In this document: one piece after another, positions 16,787-25,210 of the stretch
Layout: the number at the start of each line of letters is the position of its first letter
How positions within the stretch are numbered: the first letter of the stretch is position 1
Assembly (NCBI GenBank): GCA_016286775.1
Contig: JAEEUA010000004.1
Location: forward strand, 1-44,608
Direction: 5' to 3'
Source: Bacteroidales bacterium
Lineage (GTDB): Bacteria > Bacteroidota > Bacteroidia > Bacteroidales > UBA3663
Length of the DNA stretch: 44,608 bases
Translations under genes and position numbers: made by a program
The notes under the pieces: model-generated
The model's database searches: none
The model's input: only the letters and a program-made list of their open reading frames with translations
What the model was told of the DNA's origin: nothing

Positions 16787-18529
16787 ATGCGCCTCCTCCT
16801 GACTCTCTTGTCCATTCTTCTCTCATTCCCACTTTTAGCGCAGAGTGAGAGCATGGATTCGCTTGCAGAAAGGCTCAAACTCCAGCGCAGCCTTTTCCCG
16901 CAGGAGAAGATACACATCATGACCGACCGCGAGCTCTACCGGCCGGGCGATACCATCTGGATGCGTATCTGGTTGGTGGAAGGCGAATCGCTACGGCCAC
17001 GCTATCGTGGCAGTCGTTTTGTCTATTCCGACTTGCGTGATGGAACGGACAAGGCAGTCAAATGGGTTAAGATCAAGGAACACGAAGGACGTTTCGTCGG
17101 GCAGATGATCCTCCCGAAGGAGCTGGTTAGCGGCGACTATACCCTCACGGGCTACACCTTTTATTTATTAGATATAGCTGAGGAATTCATTTTCCGCAAG
17201 ACCATTCACATTATCTCCGACAAGGATGCAAAAAAGGGGTTCACGTCACTTCCACTTCACGAAGGCTATCGGCCCGATGCCCCTGTACTCCAAACCAGCG
17301 TCTCCTATCATCGTCGCGATACTCTGACACGCGTTACGTTCGACGTCCCCGATTCCACATGGTTCTCCATTTCGGTGACCGACGACACAATGACCCCCGT
17401 CGATACGTCCGTAACACTCTCGAGCATGTTGCCCAAGGTGCCGGATTTCTTCTCCTTGGAGTCGGTGGCACGCGACAGCCTGCTCTACAGACCTCGTGTC
17501 TTTCTTGAACGGACACAGAACCTGACGGGGCGCTTGACCTACCGTGTCGGTAATCGACCTTACAAGGCCCTTCTGATGAATTTTACACGACCTGACATCT
17601 ATACCGCCCAATCCGACAACAAGGGCTATTTCCAATTCCGCAACATCGATTACCCCGACAGCACCTTGTTCGGCTTCATGGTCAATTCGCCAAAGGGAAA
17701 ACCCGTATGGGAATTCGAACTGGAGTCCTTCACGCCGCCATTGCTCATCAGTCATCTGCCCTCTGATGCCAAGAGCTTCTACATCAAGCTTTCACCTGAT
17801 TCTATCGAAGCCGACACCTTGTCCATTGCCACCAAAAAGACTTTGGACGAAAAGAAAAAGAAGCTCGACGAAAAGGTACAGGCCATGTTGCGCACCAGTG
17901 AGCCTGACGACATCTATACACGCTCGGCTATCGCATCTCGCTACACAGCCAACCTCTCGGAATACAAGTTCTATGACATCAAGGAGATGATCCTGAAGTT
18001 CGACGGCATCACCTTCGATGGCGAAGTCGCCAAGTATATGACGAACGGTAGGCACGTACCCGTCCGTTTTGTGGTAGATACCACCGAAATGCCTATCGAA
18101 CAGGATTCCTTGGGCAAATATCTTCCGCAAAAAGCCCTGCTATTCCCTGTTGAAGTGGTCTATGCGGTCGATTTCATACCTCCTCACATAGCCAGAACCA
18201 TCGGACGAACCGAGTTCCCCGATTCGCCCATTATCCGCGTTGACCTGAAGAACGTTGACGAACTCATTTTTCAGGCAGGCGTGAACGACATCCTCAAGCT
18301 GCAGATGCCCTTGGGCTATGCCAAGCGATTAATGTTCCCCAACCTTCATATCGCAAACGCTCCCCGTGCTACCCGCTACTGGAATCCGGAAGTATTCAGC
18401 GGCACATCAGGTCGTGTCACACTCGACCTCCCGCTTCCCAACAATCGCCATACCACATACACCCTCCGTGCCGAAGGCATTACGCCGCAAGGCGAACTGG
18501 TCACGAAGATTTATCGTATCGAGAAATAA
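16787..18529 (+). CDS. Secreted protein with MG2-like (alpha-2-macroglobulin) N-terminal domain
   Basis: A 580-aa protein with a clear signal peptide (residues 1-19, cleaved after LLAQ). The segment EKIHIMTDRELYRPGDTIWMRIWL (first residues around 40) is the strand pattern of the MG2 domain, found in alpha-2-macroglobulins and in many Bacteroidetes surface proteins. Several further beta-rich domains follow, one of which (TGRLTYRVGNRPYKALLMN) resembles a carboxypeptidase-like regulatory fold. No thioester motif, protease motif or TonB-receptor barrel is present. Function is unknown; an envelope-associated role is inferred. It starts 5 nt after the DUF711 stop, though no functional link is evident. 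Confidence 0.65.
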   Translation: MRLLLTLLSILLSFPLLAQSESMDSLAERLKLQRSLFPQEKIHIMTDRELYRPGDTIWMRIWLVEGESLRPRYRGSRFVYSDLRDGTDKAVKWVKIKEHEGRFVGQMILPKELVSGDYTLTGYTFYLLDIAEEFIFRKTIHIISDKDAKKGFTSLPLHEGYRPDAPVLQTSVSYHRRDTLTRVTFDVPDSTWFSISVTDDTMTPVDTSVTLSSMLPKVPDFFSLESVARDSLLYRPRVFLERTQNLTGRLTYRVGNRPYKALLMNFTRPDIYTAQSDNKGYFQFRNIDYPDSTLFGFMVNSPKGKPVWEFELESFTPPLLISHLPSDAKSFYIKLSPDSIEADTLSIATKKTLDEKKKKLDEKVQAMLRTSEPDDIYTRSAIASRYTANLSEYKFYDIKEMILKFDGITFDGEVAKYMTNGRHVPVRFVVDTTEMPIEQDSLGKYLPQKALLFPVEVVYAVDFIPPHIARTIGRTEFPDSPIIRVDLKNVDELIFQAGVNDILKLQMPLGYAKRLMFPNLHIANAPRATRYWNPEVFSGTSGRVTLDLPLPNNRHTTYTLRAEGITPQGELVTKIYRIEK

Positions 18530-19133
18530 ATGGTTCCAAGTATAAGAATGCCTTTTAGAAAAAGATGAAGGCGGAAGCCGGTGTTTCAGTTATTTCAGTT
18601 TTTCAGTTCGTTTTTTGAAGGTATTAATTTTTCATATCCCTTCTATTTTATTATATAATTAATTAATAATTAAATATTTATATATAATATATATGATGCG
18701 AAAGAAAAAGTGACCCTTCGAAAAAATAACTGAAATAACTGAAACTGAAATAATATATTAATCTATATTTCTCTATATGGCTGTATTTCAATAATTTACG
18801 CATAATAAATTTCTACATTACTCATGTTTCAATCTTCAATTATTGAAATAATTATACGAAAAATCCCCATTTTTTACATTTTTTTATAGTAAAAACCCCT
18901 TTTTTCAGCTACTTTTACCTCTCTAATAAGATTTCAGCATTTCGTGAATTTGTGGGTTTTAACCACTATCTTGCCATTTAGGAAGCCAGTAATCTCCTCA
19001 ATTTCTTATTTCAGCCTGTTTCATGACCAATTTTGGTATTTCAGCTGAAACACATTTGTCATGGTATCTACATCATGCATCATACGGTTTGGTACCGCGT
19101 CTGTAGTTTTCGAAGAAAATTCTTCAACTTTCC
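18530..19133. other. AT-rich gene-free region
   Basis: No ORF with family resemblance, tRNA or rRNA is seen here on either strand. The DNA is much richer in A+T than the flanking genes and contains long A/T tracts (about 18640-18695 and 18880-18905). Repeated TTTCAG words recur throughout, and there is a perfect 12-bp palindrome TTTCAGCTGAAA at 19039-19050. It joins directly to the 42-bp tandem array. Confidence 0.7.
18583..18752. repeat. Imperfect inverted repeat built from TTTCAGTTA words
   Basis: The left arm (about 18583-18621) contains TTTCAGTTATTTCAG, then TTTCAGTT and a T6 run plus GAAGG. The right arm (about 18713-18752) is its rough reverse complement: CCTTCG, A6, then AACTGAAATAACTGAAA. 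The match has small indels. The roughly 90-nt middle is almost pure A/T. It could extrude a cruciform or mark the edge of a lost mobile element. Confidence 0.5.
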
Positions 19134-19500
19134 TCTAATGGTTGAAAGTATTGCTATCTTACGATTTATTGTACTGTTTGGTACCAAGTAGTGCAATCTC
19201 ACATTTATCCTGCACTGTTTGGTACCAAGTAATGCAATCTCACACTTTATCCTGTCCTGTTTGTACCAGGTTGTGCAATCTCACACTTTATCCTGGCCTG
19301 TATGGTACCAAGTAGTACAATCTAACGTCAATCTTGCTCCATATACTCTACAAAGTAATGCAATCTCACACATTATCCTGTATGATATTATACCAAATAG
19401 TACAATCTCATACTTTATCCAGTACTATATGGTACCAAGTAGTACAATCCCACGTCAATCTTGCACTACATCGTACCACGTAGTGCAATTTCTGGACTTA
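19134..19500. repeat. 42-bp tandem repeat array, about eight to nine degenerate copies
   Basis: Units begin at about 19134 (very degenerate), 19175, 19216, 19258, 19299, 19341, 19383, 19426 and 19467 (partial), with lengths of 41-43 nt. The conserved core is GGTACCAAGTAGTGCAATCT, including a TTGGTACCAA palindrome in the best copies. The second half is either A-type (CACACTTTATCCTG) or B-type (ACGTCAATCTTGC). From 19216 the order is A, A, B, A, A, B, a higher-order period of about 126 nt. An ORF runs through because 42 is divisible by three, but it lacks family or signal features. There are no unique spacers, so it is not a CRISPR array. Confidence 0.85.
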
Positions 19501-19558
19501 AGGCCAAATTGATTGTAAAGTTGATAGCAATTATCTATAATGATCTAAATAACAAATA

Positions 19559-19604
19559 GACTCTAAAGACTTTAGTATGAAAAATCATCTACGTCCTTAG
19601 AGTC
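19559..19604 (-). terminator. Putative terminator of the aminopeptidase unit
   Basis: GACTCTAAAGAC (19559-19570) and GTCCTTAGAGTC (19593-19604) pair in 11 of 12 positions around a 22-nt loop. Read on the minus strand, the stem begins 29 nt past the M18 aminopeptidase stop and is followed by a T-rich stretch (TATTTGTTATTT). That fits an intrinsic terminator for the relA-to-apeB unit. Confidence 0.55.
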
Positions 19605-19633
19605 ATATTTTAATCAAGGAGTTATTCCTTCGT

Positions 19634-20959
19634 TCAACCCCAGAAGAATTCGGAGAAGGCACGGATGACGTATTCCTGGTCTTTCGTGCTGCCGGTTTCG
19701 CGGACGGAGTGCATGCCCCAGACGCCATTGCCCATATCTACGCCACGTAGTGGGAGAGAGCTCGTGAGGATATTGCCCAAGGTGCTTCCTCCGGCTATGT
19801 CGCTATGATTGACGAAGCGCTGGTAGGGTACACCGGCACGTCGGCAGATTTCGCCGAAGACGGCTGCTCCGTCGGCGTCGGTCGCATATTTCTGAGCGGC
19901 ATTGACCTTGATGATGGGGCCACCTCCGAGCACGGGATGGTTGGTCGGGTCCATCTTCTCGCCATAGTTCGGATGCCAGGCGTGAGCATTGTCGGCGCTT
20001 ACCATGAAGCTGTTCTCAATCATCCGATAGAAATCGTCGCGAGGATCGGTTTCGAGCCGTAAGGCCTTGTTCTGGGCGATGACGATACGTTCGAGTACCT
20101 GTGAGAAGAAGGGTGAACCTGCGCCTTGTTTGGTGCCGCTGCCGGTCTCCTCGTTATCGAAAATGGCCAAGGCCATCGTCTGTTCGGGAATGCCCTGCTT
20201 CGCTTCAGCTTCAACCTCGCTACCCAGCATGGCTTGAAGCCCTGCATGAACCATCGATAGGTCGTCGAGACGGCCTGCTGAAATGAATTCCTTGTGCAAT
20301 CCCACTTCGCAGGCAGGGGTAGTATCGTAGAGATAGAGGTCGAAGTCGAGAATGTCGTCGGGCTCTACATCGAGTTTCGAGGCAATCAGATTGAGGAGCA
20401 GATTGTTGGCGGAGAGTTCCTCGTCGATGATGCCCAGAATGGGGAGCATATCCTTCTGCTTCGACAGTTTCACTCCATCGTTGACCTGTCGGTTGAAGTG
20501 GATGGCCAGGTTCGGAATGATGAGGATAGGCTCCTGGATGTGGAGCAGACGTGTCTGTGGATGCAGGGGATCGCTTGTGCGCAGCATCACACGTCCTGCC
20601 AGCGAGAGAGGACGGTCGAACCACGTGCTCATGATGGCCCCGCCATAGAGCTCGGTATTCAGCTTGACGAAGCCTTTCTCCATCCGGATTTCCGGATTGG
20701 GCTTGATGCGGAAGGTTGGAGAATCGCAATGGGCACAAATCAGACGAATGCCGCTTTCGCCCAAAGGCTTGGAACCGATACGGAAGGCATAGAGCGAGGA
20801 ATCGTTCTTGGTGACATAGAACTTGTCGCCTGCATGAATCTCGGGAATGGTTTTTGTCGGATCAATCTTGTGGAATCCTGCAGCCTGCAACTGCTCTTCG
20901 AGTGTTGCGACTGCAAGATAATTGACGGGACTGGCATTCAAAAAGTCAATCAGATTCAT
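19634..20959 (-). CDS. apeB: M18 family aminopeptidase (aspartyl aminopeptidase-like)
   Basis: A 441-aa cytosolic metallopeptidase of family M18, which releases N-terminal acidic or other residues from peptides. Metal-binding segments are visible: an early His in LICAHCDSPTFRI, the Asp in GRLDDLSMVH, the Glu pair in FDNEETGSGTKQG, and a C-terminal His in RFVNHSDIAGGSTLGN. Length and order match the family. The gene lies 3 nt after mscS on the same strand and is probably the last gene of the relA-lipoprotein-mscS-apeB unit, closed by a stem-loop at 19559-19604. Confidence 0.92.
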   Translation of the reverse strand: MNLIDFLNASPVNYLAVATLEEQLQAAGFHKIDPTKTIPEIHAGDKFYVTKNDSSLYAFRIGSKPLGESGIRLICAHCDSPTFRIKPNPEIRMEKGFVKLNTELYGGAIMSTWFDRPLSLAGRVMLRTSDPLHPQTRLLHIQEPILIIPNLAIHFNRQVNDGVKLSKQKDMLPILGIIDEELSANNLLLNLIASKLDVEPDDILDFDLYLYDTTPACEVGLHKEFISAGRLDDLSMVHAGLQAMLGSEVEAEAKQGIPEQTMALAIFDNEETGSGTKQGAGSPFFSQVLERIVIAQNKALRLETDPRDDFYRMIENSFMVSADNAHAWHPNYGEKMDPTNHPVLGGGPIIKVNAAQKYATDADGAAVFGEICRRAGVPYQRFVNHSDIAGGSTLGNILTSSLPLRGVDMGNGVWGMHSVRETGSTKDQEYVIRAFSEFFWG

Positions 20960-20962
20960 AGA

Positions 20963-21799
20963 TTATTCCTTGATGACGGTAACATCGAGTTTGTTGAACG
21001 GGAACATGAATCCGGAGTTGCGGAGCTGCTGATATACCTCATACTTCATATAGCCCATGACTGCCCAGTAGTCGGCACTCTTGCACCACGAACGGGTGGC
21101 TATGGTGCAACCACTTTCGCCCATGTTGGCCAAGCCCTGCCAGGGACCGGCAACGGGTTCGCCTGCGATGGGTTCCTTGAGGATAAGCGGGCACGCATTC
21201 TGAATCTTTTCGATGGCTTCGCGTACGGTTTCGTAGTCGGTGCCGTAGCAGAAGTCAAAGTTGACATCCACACGACGATAGGGCTGCTTGGAGTAGTTGA
21301 TCATCGAGCCGGTCGAAAGTCCGCCATTTGGAATGATGATGGTCTTGTTGTCGGTGGTGACCAGAACGGTATTGAAGATCTGGATGTCCTTGACGATGCC
21401 CTCATAGCCTTGTGCTGCGATGAAGTCGCCGACCTTATAGGGCTTGAAAAGAAGTATCATCACGCCTCCGGCAAAATTGCCCAGGGTGCCCGACATGGCC
21501 ATACCGATGGCAACACCGGCACCAGCGAAGAGACCGACGAATGCGGCGGTATCGACACCGAGGATGTTGATGATGGCGATGATCAGGCAGAGCCAGAGTC
21601 CCACCTTGATGATGCTCTCGAGGAAGCCTTGCAGCGAGTCTTCCACACCCTTCTTGTTCATCATCTTGGTGCTGATCTTGCAAACCTTGTTGATAGCCCA
21701 TTTGCCGATGATATAAACGACAATAGCGATGACAATCTTCCAAAAGAGTGCTTGGACGAATGCGCTGATAACTGAGTAGTTAAACATTAATTTTTCCAT
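20963..21799 (-). CDS. mscS: Small-conductance mechanosensitive ion channel (MscS family)
   Basis: A 278-aa inner-membrane channel. Three N-terminal membrane helices are visible: a first one around residues 12-35, LWLCLIIAIINIL, and the Gly/Ala-rich pore helix AAFVGLFAGAGVAIGMAMSG. The canonical beta domain follows, with FKPYKVGDFI and IIIPNGGL, and then an alpha/beta C-terminal domain. MscS channels open under membrane tension to release osmolytes on hypo-osmotic shock. It sits 88 nt after the lipoprotein gene and 3 nt before apeB. Its link to RelA in one unit suggests a general stress role, which is inference. Confidence 0.93.
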   Translation of the reverse strand: MEKLMFNYSVISAFVQALFWKIVIAIVVYIIGKWAINKVCKISTKMMNKKGVEDSLQGFLESIIKVGLWLCLIIAIINILGVDTAAFVGLFAGAGVAIGMAMSGTLGNFAGGVMILLFKPYKVGDFIAAQGYEGIVKDIQIFNTVLVTTDNKTIIIPNGGLSTGSMINYSKQPYRRVDVNFDFCYGTDYETVREAIEKIQNACPLILKEPIAGEPVAGPWQGLANMGESGCTIATRSWCKSADYWAVMGYMKYEVYQQLRNSGFMFPFNKLDVTVIKE

Positions 21800-21887
21800 C
21801 GTGTTTAGTTTTAAGAGGTTAATATTGATTGTTGGAAATTTCAGGAATGATCTGAATTTAGCTTTATCCCGCAGGAGTTAATGGCGG

Positions 21888-22700
21888 TTAATGGCCACCA
21901 TCTTCCTCCAACTCCTTGCGAAGAATCATCTGCTCGAGATATTGTATCTTGAGACCGGCTGTCTTGTTCTCCTGCTGGAGACGGGTGTTTTCGCGAAGCA
22001 GCACACCCAGTTCATAGGTAGCGGCAATCGCCTTTCGTGTGGCAGGAAGTACGACAACAGGCTTTTCCTTCCCGTCGATACCGATCAGGAAGAACTTCAT
22101 CTTGTCGTCGTTGACGTGCTGTGCGATGAAGCCCAGCGCATCGTTGTCGGTATTGGCATTGGCGAGCACAATACTGTCGTTCGACATGCCTTCGCTGATC
22201 TTGTCGGAATGGAGGAAGGTGACCGCCTGATAATGGGTGCCGCTGATGTCGTAGCTGTAGTTGGTGCCATCGTTGGGTTCGATGGCCTTGGTGGTGACCT
22301 GGGTACCATCACCGGCCTCGATGCGAAGCTGGTGGACAACAAACGACTTGGGACCGCAATAGGTTGCAATGAGCTGGGTGCGTCCGTAGTCATCGACCGC
22401 ACAGCGCATATAGGTCTTGTAGAGATTCTTGCTCGGATCCATGCCGATGGGACGGAAGCGCCCCAGGTCATCGTATTGTGTCTTTTCGTATTCAAAGCCC
22501 TTTTCCTTGGCCGTGTTGATTTCGGGAATGATGGCTATCATCAGGGAATCGGTAACCTTGAGGGTCCGACTTTCGGTTTGGAGCTGTGTGCGGTACTGTT
22601 CCAGCTGCATGGCTCTTAGTTCCTTTACGGAAGGACTTTTCGATCCGGAGCAGGAGGCCATTGCTATGCCGAGGGCAAGGATGAGAAGATAGGGTTTCAT
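21888..22700 (-). CDS. Predicted lipoprotein with C-terminal coiled coil, function unknown
   Basis: A 270-aa protein starting MKPYLLILALGIAMASCSG, a lipoprotein signal with Cys at about residue 17. The chosen ATG (22700) places the signal at the N-terminus; the frame is open 22 codons further upstream but would run back into the relA stop region. The body is mixed alpha/beta. The last 45 residues have heptad-like leucines (LLRENTRLQQENK, then LEQMILRKELEE) that suggest a coiled coil. I do not recognise the family. It lies 37 nt after relA and 88 nt before mscS. Confidence 0.75.
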   Translation of the reverse strand: MKPYLLILALGIAMASCSGSKSPSVKELRAMQLEQYRTQLQTESRTLKVTDSLMIAIIPEINTAKEKGFEYEKTQYDDLGRFRPIGMDPSKNLYKTYMRCAVDDYGRTQLIATYCGPKSFVVHQLRIEAGDGTQVTTKAIEPNDGTNYSYDISGTHYQAVTFLHSDKISEGMSNDSIVLANANTDNDALGFIAQHVNDDKMKFFLIGIDGKEKPVVVLPATRKAIAATYELGVLLRENTRLQQENKTAGLKIQYLEQMILRKELEEDGGH

Positions 22701-22737
22701 ATCGGTTGAAATGAATAAGTATTTGATAAAAGACGAA

Positions 22738-24969
22738 TCAGTTGGTTCGTGAAACGTTCTTGACACCTTTCACGGATTGAATCTTTCGGATCAGCGTATT
22801 GAGCGACGAAAGATCGGAAACGCTCACCGTGAGATGCCCCTGGAAGAGTCCTCCCTCCGTGTCGATCGAGATGGAGCGCAGCAGGGTGTTCGGCTCCTTG
22901 TTGATGACCGACGAGATATTGGTCACGATGCCGATATCGTCGTTGCCGACCACGCGAAGGGTGATGAAATACTGACCGGCACTCTTGCCGCTCCAACGGG
23001 CTCGCTGGATGCGATAGGGGTATTGCTTCTCGAGGTTCTTGATGTTCGAACAGTCGGAGCGGTGGATGGTGATGCCACGGGCGATTGAGACGAAGCCTAC
23101 GATGCTATCGCCGTAGATGGGGTGGCAGCATCGGGCCAGCTTGTAGTCGATGCCCTTCAGGTCGCGGTCGATGACCAGCACATCGCTACCGGCCTGTTTC
23201 TTGTCGGATTCGACCGTTGCTTCGGGTGATGCAGTAAATTCGGCCGCGGAATGGGCTGCAGGTTCGCCCTGTATCTGCGGCGTCTGGAGCAGTTCGTATT
23301 CCTTCAGCACCTCATCGACCGAAATGGTTTCGACGGACAGGTCGTGATAGAAGGCAGTCTGGGTCTTGTAGCCCAACTTGAGTATGACGCGCGACATTTC
23401 GGCGTCGTCCATCTCTATCTTGCGGTTCTTGAACCTTCGCTGGAGCAGTTCCTTACCGGTTTGGGCTTCGCGGTTCTCGATCTCCTTGATGCCAGCCTTG
23501 ATGCGGCTGCGAGCCTTAGAGGTCTTGACGATGTTTAGCCAATCGAGCTTGGGCGTCTGCTGGGACGAGGTGAGTATCTCGACCGTCTCGCCGCTTTTCA
23601 GCTGGTGGTTGATCTTCACGTTCTTGCCGCTGACGCGCGCTCCGACGCATTGCATACCCAGTTTCGAATGGATGCTGAAGGCAAAGTCAAGCACCGTGGC
23701 CCCCTTGGGGAACTTGTGTACTTCTCCCTTGGGTGTGAAGACGAATACCTCCTCGTTGTAAAGGCCCATCGAAAAGTCCTTCATCAATTCGCCCTTGGGT
23801 GCTCCGCTTTCGAGCACTTCACGTATGGAGGCAAGGAGCTGGTCGGCCGAATTGCCGTCGCTCTTGATGCCCTTGTATTTCCAATGGGCAGCCAGGCCAC
23901 GTTCGGCAATCTCGTCCATGCGTTTGGTGCGTATCTGTACCTCCACCCAGCGGTTGCCAGGGCCATAGACGGTGATATGGAGGGATTCGTAGCCATTTGA
24001 CTTGGGGATGGAGAGCCAGTCCTTCAGTCGTTTCGGATTGGGCTGGTACATGTCCGTGACGACGCTATAAGCCTGCCAGCAGAGGGCCTTTTCGTTGGGT
24101 CCTTCGGCGTCGATGATGATTCGGATGGCAAAGAGGTCGTAGATCTGGTCGATGCGGTTCTGCTGCCGTTTCATCTTCGACCAGATGGACGAGATGCTCT
24201 TGGTGCGCCCCTTGATGTGGAAGGGTACGGGAAGGATCTCCTTGAGTCGTGCTTCGAGCGGAGCTATGAACTGCTGGATGTATGCCTCACGGGCACTCTT
24301 GGTCTCCTGCAGCTGGTTGGCAATATCGTCGTACACGTCTCGGTAGTCGTACTTGACAGCCATATCCTCCATCTCTCCCTTGATGACATACAGGCCGAGA
24401 CGATGGGCGATGGGGGTGTAGAGCAGGCGGCATTCCTGCGTGACCTTGTGACGATACTCGATGTCTGGATTGTGGTTGAGGGCCTTCATCAGCGTGTATC
24501 GGTCGCAGATCATGCAGATGATGACGCGAATGTCCTGGGCAAACGAAATCATCAGTTTGCTGAAGTTTTCGTCTTCGAGGCTGTCGTGGTCAGCATAGAG
24601 GTGCTGCACCTTGGCCATGTTCGTGACAAGGCCGACCACTTCTTCGCCGAAATGCTGCCCCATTTCATCCTTGTCGATGATCTTGTGTTCGGCAAGGGGG
24701 TAGAGGAGAGCCATCAGGATGGAACGACGGCCCAATCCGACCTGCTCGAGCAGGACACGACAGGTTTCGAGCGTGTGGACAAGTTGCTGTACTCCGTGGG
24801 AATCGCGTCCGTAGCAGCCGGCTTCTATACCTTTTAAAATAAATTTCTTGATCAGGTGCCAATCGTTGACCGACAGTTTACGTCCTACTGCAGCGTAAAG
24901 GATGCGGTAGTCGGCACGGAAGAGAATACTTTCTTCGGATGTAAATGAATCGGTCCTGAATATCTTCAT
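22738..24969 (-). CDS. relA: RelA/SpoT homologue, probably a (p)ppGpp synthetase with degenerate hydrolase domain
   Basis: A long RSH protein, 743 aa from the ATG at 24969. That start is preferred because a -7 box lies at 25020-25013, only 5 nt before the alternative ATG at 25008. Domains in order are an HD-like domain (about 60-150), a synthetase (about 245-362, GRTKSISSIWSKM, NPKRL, NGYESLHI, VEVQIRTKRMDE, AHWKYK), TGS (about 405-470), a Cys-His domain (KLARCCHPI, near 610) and ACT (from about 655). In the HD domain the expected HD pair reads Y90-P91 (ALLYPLAEH) and the following ED is lost, though H65 remains. Hydrolase loss as in RelA proteins is therefore likely, and the cell would need another hydrolase. 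Confidence 0.9.
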   Translation of the reverse strand: MKIFRTDSFTSEESILFRADYRILYAAVGRKLSVNDWHLIKKFILKGIEAGCYGRDSHGVQQLVHTLETCRVLLEQVGLGRRSILMALLYPLAEHKIIDKDEMGQHFGEEVVGLVTNMAKVQHLYADHDSLEDENFSKLMISFAQDIRVIICMICDRYTLMKALNHNPDIEYRHKVTQECRLLYTPIAHRLGLYVIKGEMEDMAVKYDYRDVYDDIANQLQETKSAREAYIQQFIAPLEARLKEILPVPFHIKGRTKSISSIWSKMKRQQNRIDQIYDLFAIRIIIDAEGPNEKALCWQAYSVVTDMYQPNPKRLKDWLSIPKSNGYESLHITVYGPGNRWVEVQIRTKRMDEIAERGLAAHWKYKGIKSDGNSADQLLASIREVLESGAPKGELMKDFSMGLYNEEVFVFTPKGEVHKFPKGATVLDFAFSIHSKLGMQCVGARVSGKNVKINHQLKSGETVEILTSSQQTPKLDWLNIVKTSKARSRIKAGIKEIENREAQTGKELLQRRFKNRKIEMDDAEMSRVILKLGYKTQTAFYHDLSVETISVDEVLKEYELLQTPQIQGEPAAHSAAEFTASPEATVESDKKQAGSDVLVIDRDLKGIDYKLARCCHPIYGDSIVGFVSIARGITIHRSDCSNIKNLEKQYPYRIQRARWSGKSAGQYFITLRVVGNDDIGIVTNISSVINKEPNTLLRSISIDTEGGLFQGHLTVSVSDLSSLNTLIRKIQSVKGVKNVSRTN

Positions 24970-25012
24970 GTATCGTTCGATGTTTTTTCTTTCTGCTTTC
25001 AAAAGCACGCTG

Positions 25013-25020
25013 CAAAGTTA
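25013..25020 (-). promoter_or_regulatory. Candidate -7 box of the relA unit
   Basis: On the minus strand this reads TAACTTTG, matching TAnnTTTG. A weak TTTC -33 candidate lies 18 nt upstream. The box decides the relA start: the ATG at 25008 would fall at or before the transcription start, whereas 24969 leaves a leader of about 35 nt. Confidence 0.5.
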
Positions 25021-25156
25021 ATAAAAATATCCTTATTCGAAACTATAATTGCGTAAAAAGTTATTTTTTTTCGTCATTTAAAGCCATTTCCGCCCTAATT
25101 TGACTAAAAAATTGCATTTTTTTGTTGAAAATGGTACAACTTATCAAAAAAGTTAT

Positions 25157-25164
25157 TAAATTTG
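25157..25164 (+). promoter_or_regulatory. Candidate -7 box of the DUF4301 gene
   Basis: TAAATTTG matches TAnnTTTG, 46 nt before the ATG at 25211. It is divergent from the relA box 137 nt away. A -33 TTTG at the right distance was not found. The intervening DNA is A/T-rich. Confidence 0.45.
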
Positions 25165-25210
25165 CCGCGTAATTACGTTAATCCTTATTACTAAATCGTA
25201 CAGAATACTT

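Noticed and set aside
19134..19500. CRISPR array interpretation of the 42-bp repeats (prompted by the nearby orphan cas6)
   Set aside because: Whole units are repeated with no unique spacers between conserved repeats; second halves fall into two recurring types rather than being all different.
19219..19512. A 97-codon open frame through the 42-bp repeat array
   Set aside because: The repeat length is a multiple of three, so an open frame is expected from the array itself. There is no family resemblance, no promoter or suitable start context, and units of 41 and 43 nt break the phase of the repeat.
18530..19633. tRNA or rRNA gene in the gene-free island or other gaps
   Set aside because: No GGTTCRA-type T-arm, anticodon stem or rRNA-like segment was found by eye on either strand in any gap longer than 150 nt.
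20294..21775. Open frame of 493 codons antisense to apeB and mscS
   Set aside because: It spans two firmly identified minus-strand genes and their junction, with low-complexity acidic sequence and no recognisable domain.
24970..25008. Upstream start for RelA (13 extra residues)
   Set aside because: It would lie within about 5 nt of the -7 promoter box, leaving no leader; the ATG at 24969 fits better.
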